From Halostella salina (GTDB taxonomy: Archaea > Halobacteriota > Halobacteria > Halobacteriales > Natronoarchaeaceae): 64,000 nucleotides of DNA. The notes beneath the pieces were generated by a model. The model was given only the letters and a program-made list of their open reading frames with translations, did not search any database and had not been told where the DNA came from. The stretch is from the NCBI RefSeq assembly GCF_003675855.1, contig NZ_RCIH01000003.1:248001-312000 (forward strand), in the 5' to 3' direction. A program made the position numbers and the translations under genes. Each line of letters starts with the position of its first letter. Position 1 is the stretch's first letter. Shown piece by piece: positions 51,466 through 59,880 of the stretch.

Positions 51466-52898
51466 TCGTCGTCACCCCACATCGCCTCGGGAACCCGGTC
51501 CAGCAGGTCCGTCGCCAGCAGCCCGTACCCCTGCTCCTCGACGACGAGGTCGCCGGCTCGACCGTTGACGTACGCTGCGAGGCCGGCCGCCGTCACGGGG
51601 TCCCGGATGCTCGCCAGCGCGCCGGTGATCCCGGCGAGCACGTCGCCGGTGCCGCCGACGGTCATGCCGGGGTTGCCGGTGCGTCCGACCCGGGTTCGGT
51701 CGCCGTCCGAGATCACGTCGTACGCTCCCTTCACCAGCAGCGTGTGGCCGAGGTCGGCCGCGAACCGCTCGACCAGGTCCCGGCGTTCGCGCCAGTCGTC
51801 GGCCGTCTCGCCGCCCATCGCAACCAGTTCGCCCTGGTGGGGCGTACAGACCAGTTCGGCGTCCGTCTCCACGTCCGGCACCTCGCGGAGCGGGTCTGCG
51901 TCGACGACGCAGGTGCCGTCGAACGACGACAGGAACTCCCGGGCCGCTGCGCCGGTCTCCTCGGCGTCGCCGAGTCCCGGGCCGAACACGACGGCGTCGT
52001 GGTCGGCGGCCAAGTCGAGCAGTCGGTCGACGTGGCCCGCACGCAGGCGTTCGCCCGGCAGCGGGCGGACGATGAGGCTCTCCTCGTACCCCTGCACCTC
52101 GCGGGCGACGGATTCCGGACAGGCGACCCGGACGAGGTCGGCCCCCGCCCGGAGCGCCGCTTGCGCCGACAGTGCGGGTGCGCCGGTGTAGGGGCCGCCG
52201 CCGACGACCAGCACCTCGCCGTGGTCGCCCTTGTGGCTCTGTGGGTCCCGCGAGAGCGTCCGCAAGTCGCCGCGCTCGACGAACAGTTCGGCAGCGTCGG
52301 GGATGCCGATGTCCGCGACCCGGACCCGGGCGTCCAGTTCGGACAGGCCAGGCTTCTCGTCGTGGAACGTCACTACACGGTCGGCCTCGACCGCGACGCC
52401 GTCGCTCTCGCCGGTGTCCGCGTCGACGCCGGACGGCACGTCCACCGCGATCACCGTCGCGTCGGCGTCGTTGATCGCCGCGGCCGCCGTCGCCTCGGGC
52501 TCGCGGAGCGCCCCTGTCACGCCGGTGCCGAGCATCGCGTCGACGATAACGTCGGCGTCGGGGAGTTCGAAGTCAGCCGAGTCGGTGACCTCTCGCGTGT
52601 CGGCCTCCGCGGCCGTCAGCGCGTCCCAGTTCGCCCGAGCGATGTCGGTGCCGATCCGTTCGGCGCGGCCGAGCAGGAGCGTAGTCACGTTGTACTCGTC
52701 GAGAAAGCGGGCGGCGACGAAGGCGTCGCCGCCGTTGTTCCCCCGTCCAGCGACGATACAGACAGCGTCGCCGGGGTCGGCGACCTCCCGGACCTCGCGC
52801 GCGACCGCGTTGCCACTCGACTCCATGAGCTGCTTCCGCGGGACGCCGAGCGCCGCGGCGTTTGCGTCCACGGCGGCCATCCGCTCGCTTGTGATCAT
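51462..52898 (-). CDS. nnr: Bifunctional NAD(P)H-hydrate repair enzyme
   Basis: A 478-residue fusion. Residues 1-210 are the NAD(P)HX epimerase (GRGNNGGDAFVAARFLDEYN, VDAMLGTGVTGALREPEATA, DVPSGVDADTG); about 225-478 are the ADP-dependent dehydratase of the ribokinase-like fold (HKGDHGEVLVVGGGPYTGAP, VVFGPGLGDAEETG, NPGMTVGGTGDVLAGITGAL). It repairs damaged hydrated NAD(P)H. Followed by moaC with an ATGA overlap. The start at 52898 matches the family (MITSERMAAVDANAAALGV). Confidence 0.94.
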   Translation of the reverse strand: MITSERMAAVDANAAALGVPRKQLMESSGNAVAREVREVADPGDAVCIVAGRGNNGGDAFVAARFLDEYNVTTLLLGRAERIGTDIARANWDALTAAEADTREVTDSADFELPDADVIVDAMLGTGVTGALREPEATAAAAINDADATVIAVDVPSGVDADTGESDGVAVEADRVVTFHDEKPGLSELDARVRVADIGIPDAAELFVERGDLRTLSRDPQSHKGDHGEVLVVGGGPYTGAPALSAQAALRAGADLVRVACPESVAREVQGYEESLIVRPLPGERLRAGHVDRLLDLAADHDAVVFGPGLGDAEETGAAAREFLSSFDGTCVVDADPLREVPDVETDAELVCTPHQGELVAMGGETADDWRERRDLVERFAADLGHTLLVKGAYDVISDGDRTRVGRTGNPGMTVGGTGDVLAGITGALASIRDPVTAAGLAAYVNGRAGDLVVEEQGYGLLATDLLDRVPEAMWGDDE

Positions 52899-52939
52899 GG
52901 CCGACGGTTCGGCGGCCGCGGGCGTTAACGTTGCGGGGA

Positions 52940-53365
52940 TTACTCCCGGGTGAGCGCCTCGCGGGCGTTCTCGACGGCGGCCGCCTTCTTGGCAGGGTAC
53001 GCCTCCACCTTCGCGCGGAAGGTGATCCCCTCGCCGAGTTCGACGTCGCCGTTGAACGCGGCCTGCTTGTCGAGGTGGACGAAGAACTCGCAGTTCTCGG
53101 TGACGCGGTCGTCGAGTTCGTCGACGAGGCGGTCGATGTCGCCGAGTTCCATCACCCGGTCGAGCACGTGTCTGATCCCATCGGCGTTCTCGACACGGGC
53201 CGACAGCACGACGATGCGGTCGCCGTGGTGGCCCTCGCTCTCGGCGCGCTCGACGGGGAACTCTTCGGGGAGAAAGCTCCGGAGCGCCCCCTCGACGCGC
53301 TTCTCGTCCTCGGTGGCGTAGCAGAACGCGCGGAGGTCGACGTAGTGGAAGGGGACGCTCGCCAT
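52940..53365 (-). CDS. RNA-binding protein, COG1325-like predicted exosome subunit
   Basis: A 141-residue alpha/beta protein: MASVPFHYVDLRAFCYATED, EKRVEGALRSFLPE, HHGDRIVVLSARVENADGIR, VTENCEFFVHLDKQAAFNGD and a final ITFRAKVEAYPAKK. This agrees with the archaeal COG1325 RNA-binding domain, grouped with predicted exosome components from neighbourhood data. No direct activity is known. It lies between nnr and a DUF1918-like gene on the same strand. Confidence 0.85.
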   Translation of the reverse strand: MASVPFHYVDLRAFCYATEDEKRVEGALRSFLPEEFPVERAESEGHHGDRIVVLSARVENADGIRHVLDRVMELGDIDRLVDELDDRVTENCEFFVHLDKQAAFNGDVELGEGITFRAKVEAYPAKKAAAVENAREALTRE

Positions 53366-53374
53366 CGGCGGGCG

Positions 53375-53557
53375 TTACTCCTCGACCGCTTCGAGCGAGT
53401 CCTCGGGGACGCCGGTCTCCTGCCCGTCCTCGAAGCTGACGGTGTACGTACTGTCGCCGAACATCGTGTCCATCACCTGCGTGACGGTGCCCTCGTCCCC
53501 GTCGTGCTCGCTGTGCTCGTCGTGCAGAACCACGCGGTCGTCTTCTTCGAAGCTCAT
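53375..53557 (-). CDS. Small SH3-like protein, DUF1918-like
   Basis: A 60-residue acidic protein starting MSFEEDDRVVLHDEHSEHDG, with DEGTVTQVMDTMFGDSTYTV and a final EDGQETGVPEDSLEAVEE. The strand order (VVLHD, GTVTQ, YTVSFEDGQE) suggests a five-stranded SH3/KOW-like barrel like DUF1918 proteins of haloarchaea. Function unknown. The Met at 53557 is chosen over an upstream in-frame Met because it is family-like. Confidence 0.82.
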   Translation of the reverse strand: MSFEEDDRVVLHDEHSEHDGDEGTVTQVMDTMFGDSTYTVSFEDGQETGVPEDSLEAVEE

Positions 53558-53596
53558 GCTCGTCCGTATCCCCGGCGGAGACAAAAATGGATCCAT

Positions 53597-54874
53597 TCAG
53601 TCGCTCCGGCGACCGAGCGACGGGGACGGCTCGTCGGACGACCAGCGCCGATAGCTGACGCAGGCGGCCAGCACGACGAGGAGACCGTACAGCGTCACGG
53701 TCCCGACCGACAGCACCGGGGTGACGACGCGCATCACGCCGGAGGTGACGACGGCCGGTGCGTCGCTGACGGCGAACGTCCGGTGGATCTGTCCGGGGAG
53801 GACTGGAAACAGCATCAGAAGGGTGCCGAGACAGAGCGCCCTGCGGACGCCGGGCCGCTCTATGCCGTAGAGCAGCGGAAGCAGCGGAACGAGGAGGTAG
53901 ACCGCATGGTGGATCATCGTCGCCGGCGTCACAAGCAGCGCGGCAGCCAGCGTCGCGAGGAATCCGACGAGGCGGTCCGTGACGGTTTCGGCGTGGAGGA
54001 CGCACGCGGCGACGGCCGGAGCGACGGCTACGGTCGCGAGCGCGAGATACGCGACCGCCGGGAGGTCCGGCACGAGCACCGACAGCGGCCGGTGGAGCGT
54101 CAGCGCCGAGTAGTTGGGGTCGATCCCGGCCGCGGCGTCGGAGAATCGACTGCGCTCGTGGAGGACGAACTCCAGATAGGCCCGGTGGGTGTCGACGCCG
54201 AACAGCGCGACGCTGGCGGCGACCGCAGCCAGCCCCGTACCGACGGCGGCGGCCACCGCGCGATACGCACGGCGGTGGAGCAGCCAGAGACCGACGACGA
54301 CCGGGAACACCTTCACGACGGACGCGAGCGCGAAGAGGACGCCGGACGTGTGGTCCCGGCCGCGTTCGAGCGCGAGGAACCCGCCGGCGAGACAGACACA
54401 GACGAGGGGGTCGATCTGTCCCTGGCCGATCACGACCGCGGCGAAGGTGTTCCCGAGCACGAACAGGCCGAGCAGCGTCCGGTCGACGGCCGGCAGGTCG
54501 TCACAGCGAACGTGTTCGACGATCCGGACGATGAGCGCGGCGGTCAGCGCCAGCAGCCCGAGGTTCACCACGGTGAACGCGGCGTACGCGCTCTCCCACG
54601 TCGGAAACGCCGACAGGGGGGCAAACAGCACCACCACGATCGGTGGGTACACCCATTCCCCGCCGCCGACCGGCGGTTTCGCGCCGACGAAGGGTTCGCC
54701 TCGGGCGAACAGTTCGGCGGCGTGGTAGTACGCCCGGAAGTCCCAGGCCAGCGGCGTCACGTCGGCCAGCAGGAGGAAGTACACCGGGACGAGCGTCCCG
54801 CCGACGAGGCCGGCAATCAGAACCGTGCGGACTGCCACGCGGTCCAGGATCCGGTCGGAGTCGGCGATGCTCAC
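53597..54874 (-). CDS. GT87-type membrane glycosyltransferase (DUF2029)
   Basis: A 425-residue polytopic protein with about 11 membrane segments. Asp in LAWDFRAYYHAAELFARGEP and the EWVYPPIVVVLFAPLS loop, then GQGQIDPLVCVCLAGGFLAL and the VVKVFPVVVGLWLLHRRAYR loop, identify the GT-C DUF2029/GT87 family of polyprenyl-phosphate-sugar mannosyltransferases. Likely role is surface-glycan or lipid glycosylation. The GTG at 54874 gives the best start, beginning with a short cytoplasmic tail; an inverted repeat CGCACC-N6-GGTGCG lies just upstream. Confidence 0.85.
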   Translation of the reverse strand: MSIADSDRILDRVAVRTVLIAGLVGGTLVPVYFLLLADVTPLAWDFRAYYHAAELFARGEPFVGAKPPVGGGEWVYPPIVVVLFAPLSAFPTWESAYAAFTVVNLGLLALTAALIVRIVEHVRCDDLPAVDRTLLGLFVLGNTFAAVVIGQGQIDPLVCVCLAGGFLALERGRDHTSGVLFALASVVKVFPVVVGLWLLHRRAYRAVAAAVGTGLAAVAASVALFGVDTHRAYLEFVLHERSRFSDAAAGIDPNYSALTLHRPLSVLVPDLPAVAYLALATVAVAPAVAACVLHAETVTDRLVGFLATLAAALLVTPATMIHHAVYLLVPLLPLLYGIERPGVRRALCLGTLLMLFPVLPGQIHRTFAVSDAPAVVTSGVMRVVTPVLSVGTVTLYGLLVVLAACVSYRRWSSDEPSPSLGRRSD

Positions 54875-54877
54875 GGT

Positions 54878-54895
54878 CGCACCACCTCCGGTGCG
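54878..54895. promoter_or_regulatory. Inverted repeat upstream of the glycosyltransferase start
   Basis: CGCACC-ACCTCC-GGTGCG, a perfect 6-bp inverted repeat with a 6-base loop, 4 bases from the chosen GTG. It could be an operator or a leader hairpin, but if the gene starts further upstream it is just coding sequence. Confidence 0.3.
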
Positions 54896-55088
54896 GTCGT
54901 CGGGGAGGGAGGACCAGCGGCGGCGTGCGTCGATCGTTCCATCGGTACGAACGCGTTGACAGGACTGACCTATCAATGTTACCGGGTGTTTCTGGCTCTG
55001 AGAAAGTGCGGTACGTCGCCTGATACAGCCATCAGCTAGTGGCTGAAGGATTTCGGGATAGCGTCCGGTCTCGTCACCGTCCGATCAG

Positions 55089-55913
55089 TCAGCCGCCGTA
55101 GCTCTCCCCGTCCTGCGCGTCCGCCTGCATCCGGCGAACGGCGGCCCGGGCGTTGCTGGCATCGTAGCCGAACAGCACCGACTCGCCGTACTCGGCTGCG
55201 ACCTCGGCCGCGTGGATCAGGTTGTCGATGTCGACGTCGACCGCGTACAGTTCGACGCTGAAGGGGGCGTCGAGCAGGTCGGCGAAGCCGCTGGCGATCG
55301 TCTCCAGCCAGTACGTCGTCTCGTAGGCCATATCGTACAGCGGGACGACGAACTCGTCGACGTGGTCGGCGAGGGCGTCGAGGTCGAGGCCGGCCCGTTC
55401 GTACAGGTGGCCCGGGTAGGGGTCGGGGTAGAGCGTGAGGTACGTCCGCCCCGGGATCCGGTCGGCGGCCTCGGCGACGAAGTCGGTGATAACGTCGGCC
55501 CGCCATGCGTAGCGGTCGTCGAACTCGCTGTCGGCGAACCGCTCGTCACAGACCTCGCAGTGGCAGTACTCGGCCCGGGGGAACCCCACGTCGTCGAGCC
55601 GAACGTCGGGGTTGGCCGCGACGCAGTCGTCGACCATCTCCAGCAGGCCCTCCCGGTACCGCTCCCGGGACGGACAGACGAACCCCCAGTCGAAGTACGG
55701 CTGCTCCCGCGTGGCCCGCTCGCCGTCCTCACTGACGGGGACGAGTTCGGGGTTCGACTCGCCGGCCGCCGTGTCGCCGAAACAGGAGATCATGTTCACG
55801 CCGCTCTCCAGCGGCTCCGCCGCACGGCCGGTGACGTCTTTGACCTCGTAGAACCCGCGGTCGAACTCGCCCCACTCAAGTTCCTCCTCGTTCCGCGTGA
55901 CGACGCCGTACAT
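55089..55913 (-). CDS. Conserved haloarchaeal protein with barrel-like motifs
   Basis: A 274-residue acidic protein: MYGVVTRNEEELEWGEFDRG, a CPSRERYREGLLEMVDDCVA helix, VRLDDVGFPRAEYCHCEVCD, YAWRADVITDFVAEAADRIP, FVVPLYDMAYETTYWLETIA and a C-terminal VLFGYDASNARAAVRRM. The order resembles a (beta/alpha) barrel of the glycoside-hydrolase-like families, where DxGFPR...CxCxxC matches DGIRYP-like lines, but catalytic acids are not certain. Activity and location (no signal seen) are unassigned. Confidence 0.65.
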   Translation of the reverse strand: MYGVVTRNEEELEWGEFDRGFYEVKDVTGRAAEPLESGVNMISCFGDTAAGESNPELVPVSEDGERATREQPYFDWGFVCPSRERYREGLLEMVDDCVAANPDVRLDDVGFPRAEYCHCEVCDERFADSEFDDRYAWRADVITDFVAEAADRIPGRTYLTLYPDPYPGHLYERAGLDLDALADHVDEFVVPLYDMAYETTYWLETIASGFADLLDAPFSVELYAVDVDIDNLIHAAEVAAEYGESVLFGYDASNARAAVRRMQADAQDGESYGG

Positions 55914-55964
55914 GCGACTCGCTACGCGGCGGCGTCGGTAAGAAGTTCCGTTACGGCCCGTCGG

Positions 55965-56072
55965 TTACGCTTCGTCGTACTCGATCTCGTCGGGCGCGTC
56001 GCCGCCCGAGACGAACTTCACGGCGACCACGATCAGTACCAGGGCGAGCAGGAATTTGACTTTCCTTGACAT
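55965..56072 (-). CDS. 35-residue single-pass membrane protein
   Basis: A very short reading frame: basic start MSRKVKF, membrane segment LLALVLIVVAVKFVSGG and acidic tail DAPDEIEYDEA. A TATATA box at 56095-56100 (minus strand gives tctatatacc) is centred 26 bases before the ATG, the leaderless distance, and the tail composition is haloarchaeal. It is too small to name; such peptides can modulate larger membrane complexes. Confidence 0.6.
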   Translation of the reverse strand: MSRKVKFLLALVLIVVAVKFVSGGDAPDEIEYDEA

Positions 56073-56094
56073 ACAAACAGGTAGGTGGCGCAGG

Positions 56095-56100
56095 TATATA
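56095..56100 (-). promoter_or_regulatory. TATA box of the 35-residue membrane protein gene
   Basis: TATATA, centred 26 bases upstream of the minus-strand ATG at 56072. Confidence 0.6.
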
Positions 56101-56116
56101 GAATTTCTGGGACGAC

Positions 56117-56578
56117 CTACGCCGAGTCGATGAGGTCCGGAATGCCGTCGCGGACGATCGTCTCGCAGTACTCACAGCGGACGCCGTCCGGCAGGACGGC
56201 GAACTTCGAGTCGATCGGTTCGTCGTCGGTGCTGATGCAGTTGCGGTTCGGACAGGTCAGGACGCCGGTGACTTCCGCGGGGCGTTCGAGGCGGTGCTTG
56301 TCGACCACGTCGTAGTCGCGGACGATGTTGATAGTCGCCTCCGGCGCGATGAGCGAGAGCACGTCGACCTCGTCCTGACTCAGTTCCCGCCCCTCGACTT
56401 TCACGATGTCCTTCCGACCGAGGCGGTCGCTTGGGACGTTCATCCCGATGCTGACCTCCTCGCCGCCGGTGCCGTCGATGTCGAGGATGGCGAGGACGTT
56501 CAGCGCCTGCCCGCCCGAGATGTGGTCGATCACGGTGCCGTCGCGGATCTTGCTGACGCGGAGTTCGTGTTCGCTCAT
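56117..56578 (-). CDS. pyrI: Aspartate carbamoyltransferase regulatory chain
   Basis: A 153-residue regulatory subunit. The N-terminal allosteric domain has [40 protein letters not shown] and [20 protein letters not shown]; the C-terminal zinc domain has CPNRNC and CEYC. It binds nucleotides and the catalytic chain, encoded immediately upstream on the same strand with a 4-base overlap (56575-56578). Together they form the ATCase that starts pyrimidine synthesis. Confidence 0.95.
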   Translation of the reverse strand: MSEHELRVSKIRDGTVIDHISGGQALNVLAILDIDGTGGEEVSIGMNVPSDRLGRKDIVKVEGRELSQDEVDVLSLIAPEATINIVRDYDVVDKHRLERPAEVTGVLTCPNRNCISTDDEPIDSKFAVLPDGVRCEYCETIVRDGIPDLIDSA

Positions 56579-57489
56579 GCCGAATCACCCAGGAGGAGGT
56601 CGAGCAGCGCCATGCGAACCGGGACGCCGTTGTGCGCCTGCTCGAAGTACGTCGCGTGGTCGGTGTCGTCGACGTCGGCGGCGATCTCGTCGACCCGCGG
56701 CAGGGGATGCATCACGGTCAGGTCGTCCTTCGCGGCCGCGAGCGTGTCGGCGTCGACCTGGTACTCGCCGGCGATGGCGTGGTACTCGTTCTCGTCGGGG
56801 AACCGCTCGCGCTGGATCCGGGTGACGTACAGCACGTCGAGGTCCGACAGGACCGTCTCCAGTTCCGTGTGCTCCCGGACCGACGCGCCGGCCTCGTGGA
56901 GGTCGTACCGGACGCTCCGGGGGAGCTTGAGGCTCTCCGGGCTGATGAAATGCTGGTGGGCGTCGAAGTTCGTCAGCGCGTGGGCCAGCGAGTGGACCGT
57001 CCGGCCGTACTTCAGGTCCCCCATGATGCCGATGGTGAGGTCGTCCAGTCCGGCGTTCTCCCGGATCGTGTACAGGTCGAGCAGCGTCTGTGTCGGGTGG
57101 TGGCCCGCCCCGTCGCCCGCGTTCAGCAGGGGCACGTCGACGTACTCCCCCGTCATCTTCGCCGCGCCCTGCCGCGGGTGACGCAGAACGAGCGCGTCGG
57201 CGTACCCCTCGATCACCCGAACGGTGTCGGCGAGGCTCTCCCCCTTCTTCACGCTGGAGGACTCGACCGACCCCATGTCGACCACGTCCCCGCCGAGCCG
57301 TTTGATCGCCGCCTCGAAGCTCATCTTCGTCCGGGTGCTCGGCTCGAAAAACAGCAGGCCGAGCAGCGCCCCGGCGTGTCGGTCCCGAAACGCGCCCGGA
57401 TCGGCGTCGATCTCCGCGGCGCGGTCGAGGACGGTTTCGATGTCCGCCCGCGATAACTGCTTTGCCGTGACGAGATGGTCGTGCCGCAT
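56575..57489 (-). CDS. pyrB: Aspartate carbamoyltransferase catalytic chain
   Basis: A 304-residue enzyme that joins carbamoyl phosphate to aspartate. Signature loop [20 protein letters not shown], then [50 protein letters not shown] and a C-terminal [20 protein letters not shown]. Length matches catalytic chains. It precedes pyrI, the usual archaeal order. No attenuator or leader is visible; the short upstream region lies between it and a divergent MinD-like gene. Confidence 0.96.
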   Translation of the reverse strand: MRHDHLVTAKQLSRADIETVLDRAAEIDADPGAFRDRHAGALLGLLFFEPSTRTKMSFEAAIKRLGGDVVDMGSVESSSVKKGESLADTVRVIEGYADALVLRHPRQGAAKMTGEYVDVPLLNAGDGAGHHPTQTLLDLYTIRENAGLDDLTIGIMGDLKYGRTVHSLAHALTNFDAHQHFISPESLKLPRSVRYDLHEAGASVREHTELETVLSDLDVLYVTRIQRERFPDENEYHAIAGEYQVDADTLAAAKDDLTVMHPLPRVDEIAADVDDTDHATYFEQAHNGVPVRMALLDLLLGDSA

Positions 57490-57591
57490 CGCCTAGTGAG
57501 GCTCACCCGGCCCCCTTGAATCCCCCCATCCTTCCGTCCCGCGACAGGTCGGACCGAAGGTTGATACGCGATCCCGCGGCGACGCCCACCT

Positions 57592-58236
57592 GTGATCGCT
57601 ATCGCCGGCGGAAAGGGTGGCTGCGGCAAGACGACGACCACGCTCGGGCTCGCCAGGGCGCTGGCCGACGCCGGGCGGCGCGTGCTCGCGGTCGACGTCG
57701 ACCTGGACATGCCGAACCTGCACGCGCTCGCCGGCGTCCCGGCGGAGCCGTCGCTGGCGGCCGTCGGCGACGAATCCGCTGCATCGCTCGCACATCCGGA
57801 CCCGCAGACTGCGGGCGTTCGCGTACTCCCCGCACCGTCGGAACGGCCGGACGACCCCGCCGCCGCGTTCGCGGCAGTCGCGGCGAATGATCAACGCGTC
57901 CTGCTCGACTGTCCTGCGGGTGCGGGCCCGGACGCGGCCGCCCCGCTCCGCGCCGCGGACGCGACGCTGCTCGTGTCGCTGCCGACGTCCGAAAGCCTGC
58001 GGGACGCCGCCAAAACCGCGGCGATGGCCCGTGAACTCGGCGCGCCGCCCGCGGGAGCGGTCGTCGTCCAGTCGGAGGCCGTTCCGGACGGCGTCGGGGA
58101 ACTGCTGGGCGTCGATACGACCGTCGCCGTCCCGGACGGCGGGGCGGCCCCGCTTCGATGCTCGGACACGAAAGCCGCGTTCCGCCGGGTAGCAGAAGCG
58201 GTCGGGGTGGGTAGCGAGACACCGCTCGTCAATTAA
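57592..58236 (+). CDS. MinD/ParA-like P-loop ATPase
   Basis: A 214-residue deviant-Walker ATPase starting with GTG. The P-loop GGKGGCGKTTTTLGLARAL has the signature KGGxGKTT at residues about 7-15; VLAVDVDLDMPNLHALAG and VLLDCPAGAGPDAAA are the switch regions. It is shorter than typical MinD and the amphipathic C-terminal membrane helix is not evident. It could be a MinD homologue of the kind haloarchaea use to position surface structures; the exact role is unknown. A RAD55-like gene follows on the same strand. Confidence 0.85.
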   Translation: MIAIAGGKGGCGKTTTTLGLARALADAGRRVLAVDVDLDMPNLHALAGVPAEPSLAAVGDESAASLAHPDPQTAGVRVLPAPSERPDDPAAAFAAVAANDQRVLLDCPAGAGPDAAAPLRAADATLLVSLPTSESLRDAAKTAAMARELGAPPAGAVVVQSEAVPDGVGELLGVDTTVAVPDGGAAPLRCSDTKAAFRRVAEAVGVGSETPLVN

Positions 58237-58295
58237 TTCACACCTCCGGACAGGGCCAAAAAGGTTAACAAGTCCGACTGTCTCTTGCACGTATC

Positions 58296-58922
58296 ATGGC
58301 GGGCCGGCTGCAGACGGGTATCGACGTCCTCGACAGGAAGCTGAACGGGGGCGTTCCCGCCGGGAACATCATCGCACTCACCGCCTCGCCTGCGAGCCAG
58401 GCGGAACTCCTGCTGTACGAGCTAACGGCCGCGCGCGGCACCCTGTATCTCACGACCCACCGATCGGACCAGGCGGTACAGGACGCCATCGACGCGACGA
58501 ACACCGGTACCGGGAGTCCGACGGTCAGAGACGTCGGCGGGAGCGAACCGCTCGACGAGGCCAACCGCCTCATCCGGGCGCTCCCCGAAGGAGCGAACCT
58601 GATAATCGACCCGGTCGACCCGCTCGAACGCCGGGAACGGCCCCGCTACCGCACGTTTCTCAACGAACTGCAGACGCACATGGTCAACACCGGTTCGATC
58701 GCCATCCTCCACTGCCTCGACGGGCAGGACCCGCCGCAGAACCGCGACGCGACCGAACACATGGCCGACGTGGTGTTCGATCTGGAGACCCGCGTCGAGG
58801 GAACCGACATGGTGAACCGCCTCGCCGTCCCGAAGTTCCGCGGCGGACAGGCGCTGAGCGAGACCATCAAGCTCGAACTGACCGAGGAAGTCGCCATCGA
58901 CACCAGCCGCGACATCGCGTAG
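58296..58922 (+). CDS. RAD55/KaiC-like protein lacking the Walker A motif
   Basis: A 208-residue protein with the RecA/KaiC-like fold: MAGRLQTGIDVLDRKLNGGV is the usual start, but the following loop is GNIIALTASPASQAELLLYE, with no GxxxxGK[ST], so ATP binding through Walker A is lost. A Walker B-like LIIDPVDPLERRE near 107 and VFDLETRVEGTDMVNRLAVP remain. Haloarchaeal RAD55-family proteins often act as regulators. It lies 59 bases after a MinD-like gene. A function as a non-catalytic partner is inferred. Confidence 0.78.
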   Translation: MAGRLQTGIDVLDRKLNGGVPAGNIIALTASPASQAELLLYELTAARGTLYLTTHRSDQAVQDAIDATNTGTGSPTVRDVGGSEPLDEANRLIRALPEGANLIIDPVDPLERRERPRYRTFLNELQTHMVNTGSIAILHCLDGQDPPQNRDATEHMADVVFDLETRVEGTDMVNRLAVPKFRGGQALSETIKLELTEEVAIDTSRDIA

Positions 58923-58931
58923 TCCGCCCGC

Positions 58932-59702
58932 CTACCCCGTCTTCGCACGGACGAACAGCGTCGTCGCCGCCGAGAACGTCAGCCCGACCGGCGCGGTACA
59001 GAGCGCTGCGACCGCGACTCCGACGATACCGAAGTTCGCGGCGACCAGCGTCGTCGGCACCGACACGAGCGCGACGGCGACGAGGAACTGGACGGCGAAG
59101 GCGAAGTACTCGTCGCCGGCGACCGCCCACTCGTAGCTTCGCCCCAGCGCCTCGCCAACGCCGTCGCCCCGGACGACGATCAGGTACGGCGCGGCGAAAA
59201 ACAGGTAGTTGAACAGGAGAAACGCCGGAACGAGCACGAGCAGAAGCGGGCCGGCGAGCAGGCCGAACCCGAGGACGGCTAGCGTAACCGCCCAGACGAG
59301 GACGTTGTAGCCGAGTATCCCCCGGACGTGTCGCTCCACGTTTCGCAGGAAGTCGAACCGCCGTTCCTCGATCCACTGGTCGATGCTCCCGAGGTAGCCC
59401 GCCGCCAGCGCGCTCTGGACCAGCACGAAGACCGGGATCAGCCACACGGGTTCGGCGACGCGAACGCCCGCGCCGGCGGCGGGAAGACTTACGAACGCCC
59501 AGAGGTCGACCACCGCCGTCGGGAACCTGAAGGCCACGCCGAGGTGGAAGTCGTAGCCGCCGGTCGTGGCCGCGCGCCGCACGTTATCGATCGCGAGCAG
59601 CGCCGTGACGAACGGGACGGCGGCGAGTATCGGAACGCTGCCGGCGACGCTGCGGGCGTCGCCGAGTAATGACCGGAAGTCCGGCACGTTACTCTCCCCC
59701 AT
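58932..59702 (-). CDS. Membrane protein of unknown function
   Basis: A 256-residue protein with six membrane segments: about 20-40, 65-85, 88-105, 133-165, 200-222 and 225-247. It contains SIDQWIEERRFDFLRNVERH and YLIVVRGDGVGEALGRSYEW, a pattern seen in haloarchaeal membrane proteins of unknown role. Its ATG lies inside the coding sequence of the tiny Tat lipoprotein upstream (14-base overlap), suggesting coupled expression. Confidence 0.75.
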   Translation of the reverse strand: MGESNVPDFRSLLGDARSVAGSVPILAAVPFVTALLAIDNVRRAATTGGYDFHLGVAFRFPTAVVDLWAFVSLPAAGAGVRVAEPVWLIPVFVLVQSALAAGYLGSIDQWIEERRFDFLRNVERHVRGILGYNVLVWAVTLAVLGFGLLAGPLLLVLVPAFLLFNYLFFAAPYLIVVRGDGVGEALGRSYEWAVAGDEYFAFAVQFLVAVALVSVPTTLVAANFGIVGVAVAALCTAPVGLTFSAATTLFVRAKTG

Positions 59703-59832
59703 CCGGACAGCGGTCGGTGTCCGGGGCGTTCACCCCGTCGTCGGATTCGAGCACGTTACAGCCCGCGACTCCCGCGATACCGGTCGCGCCGAGGAGGCCG
59801 AACCGCCGTCGAGAGATATGACTGGAGGGCAT
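59689..59832 (-). CDS. 47-residue Tat lipoprotein
   Basis: A short frame encoding MPSSHISRRRFGLLGATGIA and then GVAGCNVLESDDGVNAPDTD before ending RCPDGGE. It has a twin-arginine motif SRRRFGLLG and a lipobox GVAGC, the hallmark of haloarchaeal Tat lipoproteins, followed by an acidic tail of 22 residues. A TATA-like tttttc run lies about 28 bases upstream of its ATG on the minus strand. It overlaps the next membrane-protein gene by 14 bases. Function unknown. Confidence 0.65.
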   Translation of the reverse strand: MPSSHISRRRFGLLGATGIAGVAGCNVLESDDGVNAPDTDRCPDGGE

Positions 59833-59880
59833 ACGTTCGCTCGCGTTGGCTCGGAAGAAAAACGTTCCGTTCGGACCGAA

